Part shown: piece by piece, positions 1 to 7,091 of the stretch
Layout: every line of letters starts with the position of its first letter
Numbering within the stretch: position 1 is the stretch's first letter
Assembly: GCF_002081715.1 (NCBI RefSeq)
Contig: NZ_MUKP01000041.1
Location: 1 to 42,696 of the forward strand
Direction of reading: 5' to 3'
From: Nocardia donostiensis
GTDB lineage: Bacteria; Actinomycetota; Actinomycetes; Mycobacteriales; Mycobacteriaceae
DNA: 42,696 nt
Notes under the pieces: generated by a model
The model's input: the letters and a program-made list of their open reading frames with translations, nothing else
What the model was told of the DNA's origin: nothing
Database searches by the model: none
Position numbers and translations under genes: made by a program

Positions 1-1
1 G

Positions 2-1189
2 CTGTTGATCCTGGCGATGTTCGAGGGGTTCTTCGGGTATTCACTGCCCGATGACCTGCTCTCGGGTACCGGGCTGCGGGCCGCGTTCTCCGGTATCACC
101 ATCGGTATCCCGGTGATCGGCACCTGGTTGCACTGGCTGATCTTCAACGGCGACTTCCCAGGCGACATCATCATCCCGCGGCTGTATGTGGCGCATGTGC
201 TGCTGCTGCCCGGCATCATGCTGGCACTCATTGCCGCACATATCGCCATCGTCTGGTATCAGAAGCACACGCAGTTCCCCGGTCCAGGCCGCACCGAGAA
301 CAACGTGGTCGGCGCTCGTATCGTGCCGGTGTTCGCCGCCGATCAGGGCGCGTTCTTCGCGTTCACGCTGGGCTTTGTCGCCGTCATGGGTGGCGTTATG
401 CAGATCAACCCGATCTGGAACCTGGGCCCGTACAACCCCTCGCAGGTGTCGGCGGGTTCGCAGCCGGACTTCTACATGATGTGGACCGACGGGTTGGCCC
501 GCCTGATGCCGCCGTGGGAGCTGTATCTGGGCCGCTACACCGTGCCCGCATCGTTCTGGGTAGCGCTGACCATGGGCTTGGTCTTCGTCATCCTGATCGC
601 TTATCCCTGGATCGAAAAACGCCTCACCCGCGATACCGCCGCCTACCACAATCTGCTGCAGCGGCCGCGTGACGTGCCGGTGCGCACTGCAATCGGCGCG
701 ATGGCGGTCACTTTCTACGTGATATTGACCCTGTCCTGCATCAACGACATCATCGCCTACAAGTTCCACGTCTCGCTCAACGCCACCACCTGGGTCGGCC
801 GGATCGGCTTGCTACTCGGCCCGCCGCTGGCGTTCTTCATCGCCTACCGATTCTGCCTCGGCTTGCAGCGCAGCGACCGCGCGGTGCTGGAACACGGTAT
901 TGAGACCGGTGTGATCAAGCGGTTGCCGCACGGTGAATACATCGAGGTGCATCAGCCGCTGGGCCCGGTGGACGAGCACGGGCATCCGATTCCGCTGGAA
1001 TACCAGGGCGCGGCAGTGCCGAAGAAGATGAACAAACTCGGTGCGGCGGGCAAGCCGGGTACCGGCAGCCTGTTGCGCGCCGATCCGGTGACAGAATCCG
1101 AGCGCAATCTGGCGATCGAGGAAGAAGAGGAACGCCAGCAACTGGCGATTCTGCGCCGCTACCAGGAGCGCGGCAACTCACACGAATAG
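2..1189 (+). CDS. qcrB: Cytochrome bc1 complex cytochrome b subunit, 3' part (5' end outside window)
   Basis: This is the quinol-oxidising membrane subunit of the actinobacterial cytochrome bc1-aa3 supercomplex. The reading frame is open at the window edge, so the gene starts upstream; about 395 of an expected ~540 residues are present. Visible landmarks are the helix C segment GYSLPDDLLSG, a following helix with two histidines (AHVLLLPG and AAHIAIVW) in the positions of heme ligands, and PDFY near 469-480, the actinobacterial form of the PEWY Qo-site motif. Several further membrane helices follow, then a charged ~100-residue cytosolic tail ending EERQQLAILRRYQERG. The usual partners qcrC and qcrA would lie just outside the window. 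A short GC-rich hairpin follows the stop. Confidence 0.95.
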   Translation: MLILAMFEGFFGYSLPDDLLSGTGLRAAFSGITIGIPVIGTWLHWLIFNGDFPGDIIIPRLYVAHVLLLPGIMLALIAAHIAIVWYQKHTQFPGPGRTENNVVGARIVPVFAADQGAFFAFTLGFVAVMGGVMQINPIWNLGPYNPSQVSAGSQPDFYMMWTDGLARLMPPWELYLGRYTVPASFWVALTMGLVFVILIAYPWIEKRLTRDTAAYHNLLQRPRDVPVRTAIGAMAVTFYVILTLSCINDIIAYKFHVSLNATTWVGRIGLLLGPPLAFFIAYRFCLGLQRSDRAVLEHGIETGVIKRLPHGEYIEVHQPLGPVDEHGHPIPLEYQGAAVPKKMNKLGAAGKPGTGSLLRADPVTESERNLAIEEEEERQQLAILRRYQERGNSHE

Positions 1190-1204
1190 GCACCGCACTG
1201 CGAA

Positions 1205-1232
1205 GGCCCCGAGTCCATGGTGACCCGGGGCC
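1205..1232. terminator. GC-rich hairpin between convergent qcrB and DUF397 gene
   Basis: GGCCCCG at 1205-1211 can pair with CGGGGCC at 1226-1232, with GTC/GAC pairing inside after a bulge. It sits between two convergent stop codons. There is no clear T-run, so a bidirectional terminator is an inference. Confidence 0.4.
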
Positions 1233-1263
1233 CGTTATGCCTGGTTTCGGCCGTGCCGGCTGC

Positions 1264-1473
1264 TCAGCCGCGGCGGAACCCACCCTCCGCTATACCGGTT
1301 AGGAATGCGTTCCACTCTCCGGGCGCGAACGCGAGGATCGGTCCGTTCCCGTGGTCCTTGGTATCACGGACCGCCACGTTGCCGTCACCGAGGAATGCCA
1401 CTTCCACACAGTTCCCGTCCGGGCCACTGTATGTGCTCTTACGCCACACAGCGCCCGTTACATCAATCTTCAC
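1264..1473 (-). CDS. DUF397 domain protein (69 aa)
   Basis: Small actinobacterial DUF397 protein. The signature is clear: VWRKSTYSGPDGNCVEVAFL, then VAVRDTKD and the C-terminal segment FAPGEWNAFLTGI. The GTG at 1473 is chosen because AAAGGAG lies 8 nt upstream; an open frame continues further but carries no recognisable domain. DUF397 genes usually sit beside an XRE/DUF5753 regulator, as in the WhiJ-like pairs of Streptomyces. No such partner is visible on either side, so this is a solitary copy. Its molecular function is not established; a regulatory or antitoxin-like role is the common suggestion. Confidence 0.85.
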   Translation of the reverse strand: MKIDVTGAVWRKSTYSGPDGNCVEVAFLGDGNVAVRDTKDHGNGPILAFAPGEWNAFLTGIAEGGFRRG

Positions 1474-1502
1474 GGCACTGACTCCTTTGCTGCGTCGTTC
1501 AC

Positions 1503-1564
1503 GATATGTATTTCTGACATCGTTCTGACAAGCTCCGGTATTCGATGAAAACACCAAATACCGG
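1503..1564 (-). promoter_or_regulatory. Promoter-like sequence and inverted repeat upstream of DUF397 gene
   Basis: On the minus strand a TTGTCA box (1531-1526) is followed by TACATATC near 1510-1503, at a 15-17 nt spacing. Just upstream, CCGGTATT (1535-1542) and AATACCGG (1557-1564) form an 8-bp inverted repeat separated by 14 nt. The spacing fits an operator next to the -35 element, which is inference. Confidence 0.4.
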
Positions 1565-1905
1565 GATGCGCCCAGTATTAGCGAAGCAACTCTCCGGAAC
1601 GCCAGAGTGCGTTCGCATAGCCAAGAACGCAGATGTTGCGCGGCAGAAACGCCCATCTGGGCCCGCGCCGCGCCATGAACCCTAGCAGGTTCATCCCATA
1701 TTTGCCGGGCTCTTGCCCACTCCGCCAACACATTTGCCAATCTTGCGAAGACAGAAAGTTGCCGAACAATTGCTGAGCTCGAACGTGCATTACTGGCATC
1801 AGACAGAATCGGACCAAAAGGACGAATTAATTGAAACGTGATCTCTTCTATTCGAGAAGACCGAACCACTCACATCCGCATCCGGTGTGCATGATGGAGG
1901 TCATG
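1565..1905. other. Lower-GC stretch without a recognisable gene
   Basis: This stretch has noticeably lower GC than its neighbours. Short open frames exist on both strands but none has a convincing ribosome site or a recognisable domain. It may be the remnant of a regulator that once partnered the DUF397 gene, but nothing in the translation shows this. Confidence 0.4.
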
Positions 1906-2400
1906 GTGGAACGTGATCGCGATGCCACAGGTCGGGCCGTCAACGCCCGACCCCGAGACAGGTTCGGCCGGCCGCTGCCGCCGGGCAGCATCGGCGTACC
2001 ACGCATTCCCGATGACCTGAATCTGCCACCCCAGCAAACCCTTGCCTACGCCCAGCAACTGCTGGACGAGGGTCTGGCGTTCAATGCCCACGAGGTTTTG
2101 GAGGCGGCCTGGAAGAACGGTCCGTTCGCCGAGCGGATGCTGTGGCAGGGGCTGGCCCAGTACGCAGTGGGCCTCACCCACATTCAGCGCGGCAATACCA
2201 AGGGCGCCCGCACGCTGCTGACCCGTGCAATCGGCAAGCTGTCCGCCTTCGACCCGGCGAACGCGGACCATCCGGCGGGAAGATTGCCGTACGGCATCGA
2301 CGGCCCCGGTCTCATCGCGCACGCCGAAATGCTCCTCGCCGAACTCGCGGCAGGTGGCGCGATCGAGGAGAGCCGGTTGATGCCGCGCCTGTGCACCTGA
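1906..2400 (+). CDS. DUF309 domain protein
   Basis: DUF309 family protein of about 164 residues; function unknown. The diagnostic segment is FNAHEVLEAAWKNGP, followed by WQGLAQYAVGLTHIQRGNTKGA, a helical pair typical of the family. The GTG at 1906 is preferred because GGAGG at 1896-1900 ends 5 nt before it; an ATG at 1903 is too close to that site, and upstream in-frame starts lack a ribosome site. It is followed on the same strand by gluQ with a ~90 nt gap. Members are predicted metal-binding or structural helical proteins; no reaction is assigned. Confidence 0.85.
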   Translation: MERDRDATGRAVNARPRDRFGRPLPPGSIGVPRIPDDLNLPPQQTLAYAQQLLDEGLAFNAHEVLEAAWKNGPFAERMLWQGLAQYAVGLTHIQRGNTKGARTLLTRAIGKLSAFDPANADHPAGRLPYGIDGPGLIAHAEMLLAELAAGGAIEESRLMPRLCT

Positions 2401-2493
2401 CCGGGCATTGCCGTCGAACCAGCGGCGCAACGCTGTCCAGCTTCGCGACAACGCGGAACCCGCAGCTCACCACGCCCCGAACGAACTCCTACG

Positions 2494-3459
2494 ATGGGTG
2501 GAATGCCGACCGACCGCGACCCAAGCAACCATCGCCCGGCCGCTCCGGCTCCCCCCGCAGGCCGATACGCGCCGAGCCCATCGGGTGATCTGCATCTGGG
2601 AAATCTGCGCACCGCGCTGCTCGCCTGGCTGTTCGCCCGCTCGACCGGCCGCCGCTTCGTCTTACGCATCGATGATCTGGACCGGGTCCGTCCAGGCGCC
2701 GAACAGCGGCAACTGGCCGACCTGGCAGCCATCGGAGTGGGCTGGGACCCGCCGGTGGTCCGCCAATCCGATCGCATCGACCACTACAACGCGGCGATCG
2801 ATCAACTCACGGCAGCCGGGCTCACCTATGAATGTTTCTGCACCAGACGTGAAATCCAGAAGGCCGCCACCGCACCACACGGCCCCATGGGCGCCTACCC
2901 GGGCACCTGCCGCGACCTCAGCGACACCGAACGCGCGGCCAGAAGAGCCGAAGGCCGCCCCGCCGCACTCCGGTTACGCGCGGCGGACACCGAGTTCGAG
3001 GTGGTCGACGAACTGCACGGCCGATACCGTGGCCCAGTCGACGATGTGGTGCTGCGGCGCGGAGACGGTATTCCCGCCTACAATCTCGCGGTCGTGGTCG
3101 ACGACGCCGAACAGGGTGTCGACCAGGTGGTGCGCGGTGACGATCTGCTGCCGTCCACCCCGCGACAGGCCTATCTCGCCACGCTGCTCGGCCTACCGAT
3201 ACCGCGGTACGCCCATGTTCCGCTGGTGCTGAACTCATCCGGGCAGCGGCTCGCCAAACGCGATGGCGCGGTGACCTTGGCCGATCGGCTCGCTCTGGGC
3301 GATAGCCCCGGACATATCGTCACCGCGCTCGCCGCATCACTTGGTATGACGGGAACCTCTGCGGCGCAACTTCTCCCGGTTTTCAACCCCGCGCACCTAC
3401 CGAACAAGCCATGGATACTGGACCCGGACGGGTTGTTGCCCGTCGCCGATAATCCGTAA
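2494..3459 (+). CDS. gluQ: Glutamyl-queuosine tRNA(Asp) synthetase
   Basis: Truncated GluRS paralog that activates glutamate and attaches it to queuosine at the wobble position of tRNA-Asp. It has the class I nucleotide-binding motif HLGN (residues 34-37) and the KMSKS counterpart AKRDG (about 254-258). It ends at ~320 residues, without an anticodon-binding domain, as expected for GluQRS. The family zinc ligands are all visible: C114, C116, Y135 and C139. The start is ATG 2494, with ATG 2503 as an alternative. Other queuosine genes (precursor transporter and tgt) lie within 3.5 kb, which supports the assignment over a plain GluRS fragment. Confidence 0.93.
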   Translation: MGGMPTDRDPSNHRPAAPAPPAGRYAPSPSGDLHLGNLRTALLAWLFARSTGRRFVLRIDDLDRVRPGAEQRQLADLAAIGVGWDPPVVRQSDRIDHYNAAIDQLTAAGLTYECFCTRREIQKAATAPHGPMGAYPGTCRDLSDTERAARRAEGRPAALRLRAADTEFEVVDELHGRYRGPVDDVVLRRGDGIPAYNLAVVVDDAEQGVDQVVRGDDLLPSTPRQAYLATLLGLPIPRYAHVPLVLNSSGQRLAKRDGAVTLADRLALGDSPGHIVTALAASLGMTGTSAAQLLPVFNPAHLPNKPWILDPDGLLPVADNP

Positions 3460-3499
3460 CGTACGCGGCGACCGATTTCTGAGCACGACGAGGGTTTCT

Positions 3500-4258
3500 A
3501 TGACAAGCGGTGGGTACGACCCCAACCAATATCCCCAGGGCGGACAGCCGTACGGCCAGCAGCCCCAGTACGGCGGGCAACCGCAACAGCAGTACGGCCA
3601 GCCCCAGCAGCCGTATGGGCAACCGCAGCAACAGTACGGCCAGCCCCAGCAGCAGTACGGGCAGGACCCCTACGCCCAGCAGCAGCAACCGTACGGCCAG
3701 CCGCAGCAGCCGTACAGCCAGCCCCAGCAGCAGTACGGGCAGGACCCCTACGCCCAGCAGCAGTACGGCCAGCCGTACGCACAGCCGCAGCAACAGTACG
3801 GCCAGCCGTACGGCCAGCAGCCCGGATACGGTGGGCAGCCCGTCGGTTTTGGTCTGCGCTTCGCAGCCCGTCTGATCGACGGCCTGATCGTCGGTATCCC
3901 CATGGGGATCCTGACGAGTCTGCTGCTCGGGGACAGCATGATGGGCAGTTTCCTCACCGGCCCGCTTACTGTCCTGGTCGCCGTCATCTACTTCGTGGGC
4001 ATGGAGACCTCCATGGGCACGACGCTGGGTAAGAAGGTGCTCGGCATGCGCGTGATCGCACCCGGTGGCGCCCCGAAGATCGATGCGGCGACTTCGTTCA
4101 AGCGCAATATCTACCTGGCGGCGGGAATCATCCCCTGCCTCGGACAGTTGGTCGGGTTCGGTCTGGCGATCTACATGGCGATCACCATGGAGCAGGATCC
4201 GAACAAGCAGGGCTGGCACGACAAGTTCGCCGGCGGCACCCAGGTGGTCAAGGGCTGA
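3500..4258 (+). CDS. RDD family membrane protein with Q/P/Y-rich N-terminal repeats
   Basis: The first ~115 residues are a low-complexity tail of QQPYGQPQ-like repeats, presumably cytosolic. An RDD domain follows: the conserved RFAARLIDGLI, then three hydrophobic segments (around LIVGIPMGILTSLLLG, PLTVLVAVIYFVG and IYLAAGIIPCLGQLVGFGLA), and the closing WHDKFAGGTQVV. RDD proteins are membrane proteins of mostly unknown role. Similar Q/P/Y tails are common in actinobacterial cell-envelope and division-associated proteins. A GAGGG ribosome site lies just before ATG 3500. The next gene on the opposite strand (DUF4190) has the same architecture of a Pro/Tyr/Gln tail plus membrane helices. Confidence 0.9.
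   Translation: MTSGGYDPNQYPQGGQPYGQQPQYGGQPQQQYGQPQQPYGQPQQQYGQPQQQYGQDPYAQQQQPYGQPQQPYSQPQQQYGQDPYAQQQYGQPYAQPQQQYGQPYGQQPGYGGQPVGFGLRFAARLIDGLIVGIPMGILTSLLLGDSMMGSFLTGPLTVLVAVIYFVGMETSMGTTLGKKVLGMRVIAPGGAPKIDAATSFKRNIYLAAGIIPCLGQLVGFGLAIYMAITMEQDPNKQGWHDKFAGGTQVVKG
3643..3763 (+). repeat. 43-bp identical direct repeat at 78-bp period in the RDD gene tail
   Basis: The segment 3643-3685 recurs without change at 3721-3763. It lies in the repeat tail of the RDD gene, and the 78-bp period keeps the frame (26 codons). Exact nucleotide identity suggests recent duplication by slippage or recombination. Confidence 0.85.
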
Positions 4259-4276
4259 ACGCTCACCCGCAAGGCG

Positions 4277-4307
4277 AAGGGGCGCATCCGATCCGGATGC
4301 GCCCCTT
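4277..4307. terminator. Bidirectional terminator hairpin
   Basis: A perfect 14-bp stem, AAGGGGCGCATCCG (4277-4290) with its complement at 4294-4307, encloses a 3-nt loop. It lies between the convergent RDD and DUF4190 genes. The A/T ends of the stem favour use on both strands. Confidence 0.8.
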
Positions 4308-4350
4308 CCGCTGTTTCACGCCTCACGCGAGGCCGAACACTGATGAACGA

Positions 4351-4911
4351 CTACGCGGAACCGGCTGCCACAACAAAGATGAACACCCAGTACAGGACGA
4401 AAAGCACAATGAACGCCACACCGATCCAGATCCCCGCCTGCGCCATGCCACGGCCCTGCTGGCCGGTGCGGTTGATCTGATTCAACGCCGCGACACCAAG
4501 AAAGATCCCGACGATCGAACTGAGGCCGCAGGTGAACAGGCCGCACAGTGAAGTAATGAGCGCGGCGAGCGCCATGCCATTGGTGCCCTGGCTGGGCGGG
4601 TAACCGTAAGGCTGATAACCCACCGGGTAGGTGTACCCGCCCTGCGGATAAGCCTGCTGGGGCTGCTGGTAACTCGGGTACGGCGCGGCGGGCTGATTCG
4701 GGTCCGAAGGGTACGGCGGGGGCGGAACAGGAGGTGCGGGCTGTTGCGGTGCCGAAGGATACTGTGACGGTCCCGGCGGTGGCGTCGATGGATACGCGAG
4801 CTGATCAGCGGCAGGATACTGCGGCGTCGAACCTGCGGCGCCCGACTCCGGTGACACGCCTGCGCCACCGTACTGCTTCCACCACTCGTCGGAGTCGCCG
4901 GGATTCGTCAT
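4351..4911 (-). CDS. DUF4190 membrane protein with Pro/Tyr/Gln-rich N-terminus
   Basis: The first ~105 residues are a P/Q/Y/S-rich disordered tail. A DUF4190-type membrane hairpin follows: GMALAALITSLCGLFTCGLS, then IVGIFLGVAALNQINRTGQQ, then a second hydrophobic segment AGIWIGVAFIVLFVLYWVF. The sequence NRTGQQGRGMA between the two helices is typical of the family. The role is unknown; such proteins are abundant in Nocardia and mycobacteria. It converges on the RDD gene and is divergent from the queuosine-precursor transporter with only ~29 bp between the chosen starts, so both promoters must lie in or very near coding sequence, or the transporter start is further downstream. Confidence 0.85.
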   Translation of the reverse strand: MTNPGDSDEWWKQYGGAGVSPESGAAGSTPQYPAADQLAYPSTPPPGPSQYPSAPQQPAPPVPPPPYPSDPNQPAAPYPSYQQPQQAYPQGGYTYPVGYQPYGYPPSQGTNGMALAALITSLCGLFTCGLSSIVGIFLGVAALNQINRTGQQGRGMAQAGIWIGVAFIVLFVLYWVFIFVVAAGSA

Positions 4912-4940
4912 GGCTACAGCCTATTCCACAACCTGGTTGG

Positions 4941-5723
4941 ATGAACCGGGTGAGGGATTCCAAGCAACCGGAACAGCACGAGGGGACTGGACGCCCCGCG
5001 TCGGCCCATGCGGCATTCGCCCAGGTGACGCGGGGCTACTACACACCGCTCGTGGCGCTGTTCACCGCCACGCTGATCATTTCCAACATCTGCGCGACCA
5101 AGGGCGTGCAGCTGCTGTCCGGGTATTCGCTGAACATCGGACCGGTGCAGCTGCTGCCCATCAACACCGACGCGGCGTTCTTCCTGTTCCCGCTGGCCTA
5201 CGTCATCGGTGACGTGCTGAGCGAGGTCTACGGGTTCCGCGCCACTCGCCGCGCCGTGTATTACGGTTTCGGCGCGCTGCTGCTGACCGTGGCGAGTTTC
5301 GCCATTGCGATCCAGCTCCCCGCCGCCGAGTTCTATGCCAACCAAGAGGCGTTCCGCACCGTTATCGGTACCACCCCGCAGCTGGTTGTGGCCGGTCTGG
5401 CCGGATACTTCGTCGGGCAGCTGCTCAATTCCGCCACCCTGGTGGTGATCAAGGAACGCACCAGGGAGAAGTACCTGTGGGCCAGGCTGATCGGTTCCAC
5501 CGTGGTCGGTGAATTCGCCGACACCCTGATCTTCTGCTCGATCGCCGCAACCGCGATCGGGATCGACAGCTGGCAGCAGTTCGTCAACTATCTGATCTTC
5601 GGCTTCGTGTGGAAAACACTGGTCGAAGTGGTGGTGATGCCGGTCACCTACGCGGTGATCGCCCTGCTGAAAAAGCATGAACCCAGCTACGCCCCCACCG
5701 ATCTGGGTGCGCTGCGCTCCTGA
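4941..5723 (+). CDS. yhhQ: Queuosine precursor transporter (YhhQ/DUF165 family)
   Basis: Integral membrane transporter of the YhhQ (ECF-like vitamin uptake) family, which imports preQ0/preQ1 and in some bacteria queuine. About six helices are visible. Family hallmarks include LIISNICATKG in the first helix, NTDAAFFLFPLAYVIGDVLSEVYG, and GEFADTLIFCSIA. The start is uncertain: ATG 4941 has no good ribosome site, and GTG 5027 (VTRGYYTP) would give a start closer to the first helix as in E. coli YhhQ. It converges on tgt with a 3-nt gap between stop codons, placing import and insertion of the base side by side. Confidence 0.88.
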   Translation: MNRVRDSKQPEQHEGTGRPASAHAAFAQVTRGYYTPLVALFTATLIISNICATKGVQLLSGYSLNIGPVQLLPINTDAAFFLFPLAYVIGDVLSEVYGFRATRRAVYYGFGALLLTVASFAIAIQLPAAEFYANQEAFRTVIGTTPQLVVAGLAGYFVGQLLNSATLVVIKERTREKYLWARLIGSTVVGEFADTLIFCSIAATAIGIDSWQQFVNYLIFGFVWKTLVEVVVMPVTYAVIALLKKHEPSYAPTDLGALRS

Positions 5724-5726
5724 AGA

Positions 5727-7016
5727 TCAGGGCGCGGTGATGCGGCCCTGCCAGCGACCGAGCGTGTCATCACGGAACTCGTCGAAGTAACCGCCTGCGA
5801 TACTTTCCCGGATCCGGTCTACCAACCGGATGGTGAAGCGCTCGTTGTGGATCGTGCACAGGGTCGCGGCGAGCATCTCCTTGGCTTTGAACAGGTGGTG
5901 CAGGTAGGCGCGGGTGTAGTTGGCGCAGGTGTAGCAGTCGCAGGTTTCGTCGATCGGAGTGAAATCGCGGCGGAACCGGCTGGTGTCGATATTGAAACGG
6001 CCTGCATCGACGTAGATTCCGGCGTTGCGGCCGACTCGTGAGGGGTTCACGCAATCAAAGGTGTCCGCGCCTGCCTCGATCGCCGCGAACAGGTCCTCGG
6101 GTTCGCTGATGCCGAGCATATGGCGGGGTTTGCTTTCCGGCAGCTCATCGCTACACCAGCCGACGATCGTGCCGAGATTGTGTTTCTCCAGCGCCCCGCC
6201 GATACCGTAACCATCGAATTCGGTACCTGCTTTGCCGCGGATCTCCTCGAGTTCGCGGCTGGCCTTGCGGCGCAGGTCTTCGTACTGCGCGCCCTGCACG
6301 ACCGCGAAAAGCGCCTGGTAGGGCCGGTGTACCCGTTCCTCGGTGAGGCGTTCGTGCTCATCGATGCAGCGTTGCGCCCAATCGTGAGTGCGCTGCAGCG
6401 ATTTCTCCTGGTAGCCGCGGGTGTTCATCAGGGTGGTCAGCTCGTCGAAGGCGAACATGATGTCGGCGCCCAGCTGATGCTGGATGCCCATCGAGACCTC
6501 CGGGGTGAACCGGTGCTTGGAGCCGTTGAGATGCGAACGGAAGGTGACGCCGTCGTCGTCGACGGTGGCCAGCCGTTCCTTGCCTTTGGCGATGACGTCG
6601 TCGCTGCGCACGTCGACGGTCTCCATGGCGAGAACCTTCTTGAACCCGACACCCAGCGACATCACCTGGAAGCCGCCGCTGTCGGTGAAGGTCGGGCCGG
6701 GCCAGTTCATGAACGTGCCCAGCCCGCCCGCCTCGTCGACGATATCCGGGCCGGGCTGCAGGTACAGGTGGTAGGCATTGGCCAGCAGGGCTTGGGCGCC
6801 CAGGTCCCGCATCGCCTCCGGCAGCACCGCCTTCACCGTCGCTTTCGTCCCCACCGGGATGAACGCGGGCGTGGCGATATCGCCGTGCGGGGTGCGCAGC
6901 ACACCGGTCCGCCCGTGCCGCCCTTCCAGCCGGGCACCGACAGTGAACGAGAACTTTCCGCGATCGGACACGCAGAACATCTTGGCAGCCCGCGTCCCCC
7001 CGCCTTCCGCGGGCAT
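5727..7016 (-). CDS. tgt: tRNA-guanine transglycosylase
   Basis: Exchanges the wobble guanine of GUN anticodons for a 7-deazaguanine base. Visible features: FTDSGGFQVMSLG with the general-base Asp, FDCVNPSRVGRNAG with the nucleophilic Asp, and the C-terminal zinc site CDCYTC, with a histidine ~25 residues on (TLCTIHN). In the substrate-recognition loop, where Zymomonas Tgt has GGLAVGE, this protein reads GGALEKH (about 6180-6203). The start may be ATG 7016 (GGGGT 8-9 nt upstream) or GTG 7031. The ABC operon ends ~75 nt upstream on the same strand, so read-through is possible. No preQ1 biosynthesis genes are in the window, consistent with salvage. Confidence 0.93.
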   Translation of the reverse strand: MPAEGGGTRAAKMFCVSDRGKFSFTVGARLEGRHGRTGVLRTPHGDIATPAFIPVGTKATVKAVLPEAMRDLGAQALLANAYHLYLQPGPDIVDEAGGLGTFMNWPGPTFTDSGGFQVMSLGVGFKKVLAMETVDVRSDDVIAKGKERLATVDDDGVTFRSHLNGSKHRFTPEVSMGIQHQLGADIMFAFDELTTLMNTRGYQEKSLQRTHDWAQRCIDEHERLTEERVHRPYQALFAVVQGAQYEDLRRKASRELEEIRGKAGTEFDGYGIGGALEKHNLGTIVGWCSDELPESKPRHMLGISEPEDLFAAIEAGADTFDCVNPSRVGRNAGIYVDAGRFNIDTSRFRRDFTPIDETCDCYTCANYTRAYLHHLFKAKEMLAATLCTIHNERFTIRLVDRIRESIAGGYFDEFRDDTLGRWQGRITAP

Positions 7017-7091
7017 CGCCACCGACCCCACAGGTATCGCCCGTTCGGTGAGCTACCGGCAGCCGCTGGTCGCGGTGGCGATCACAGTCGT

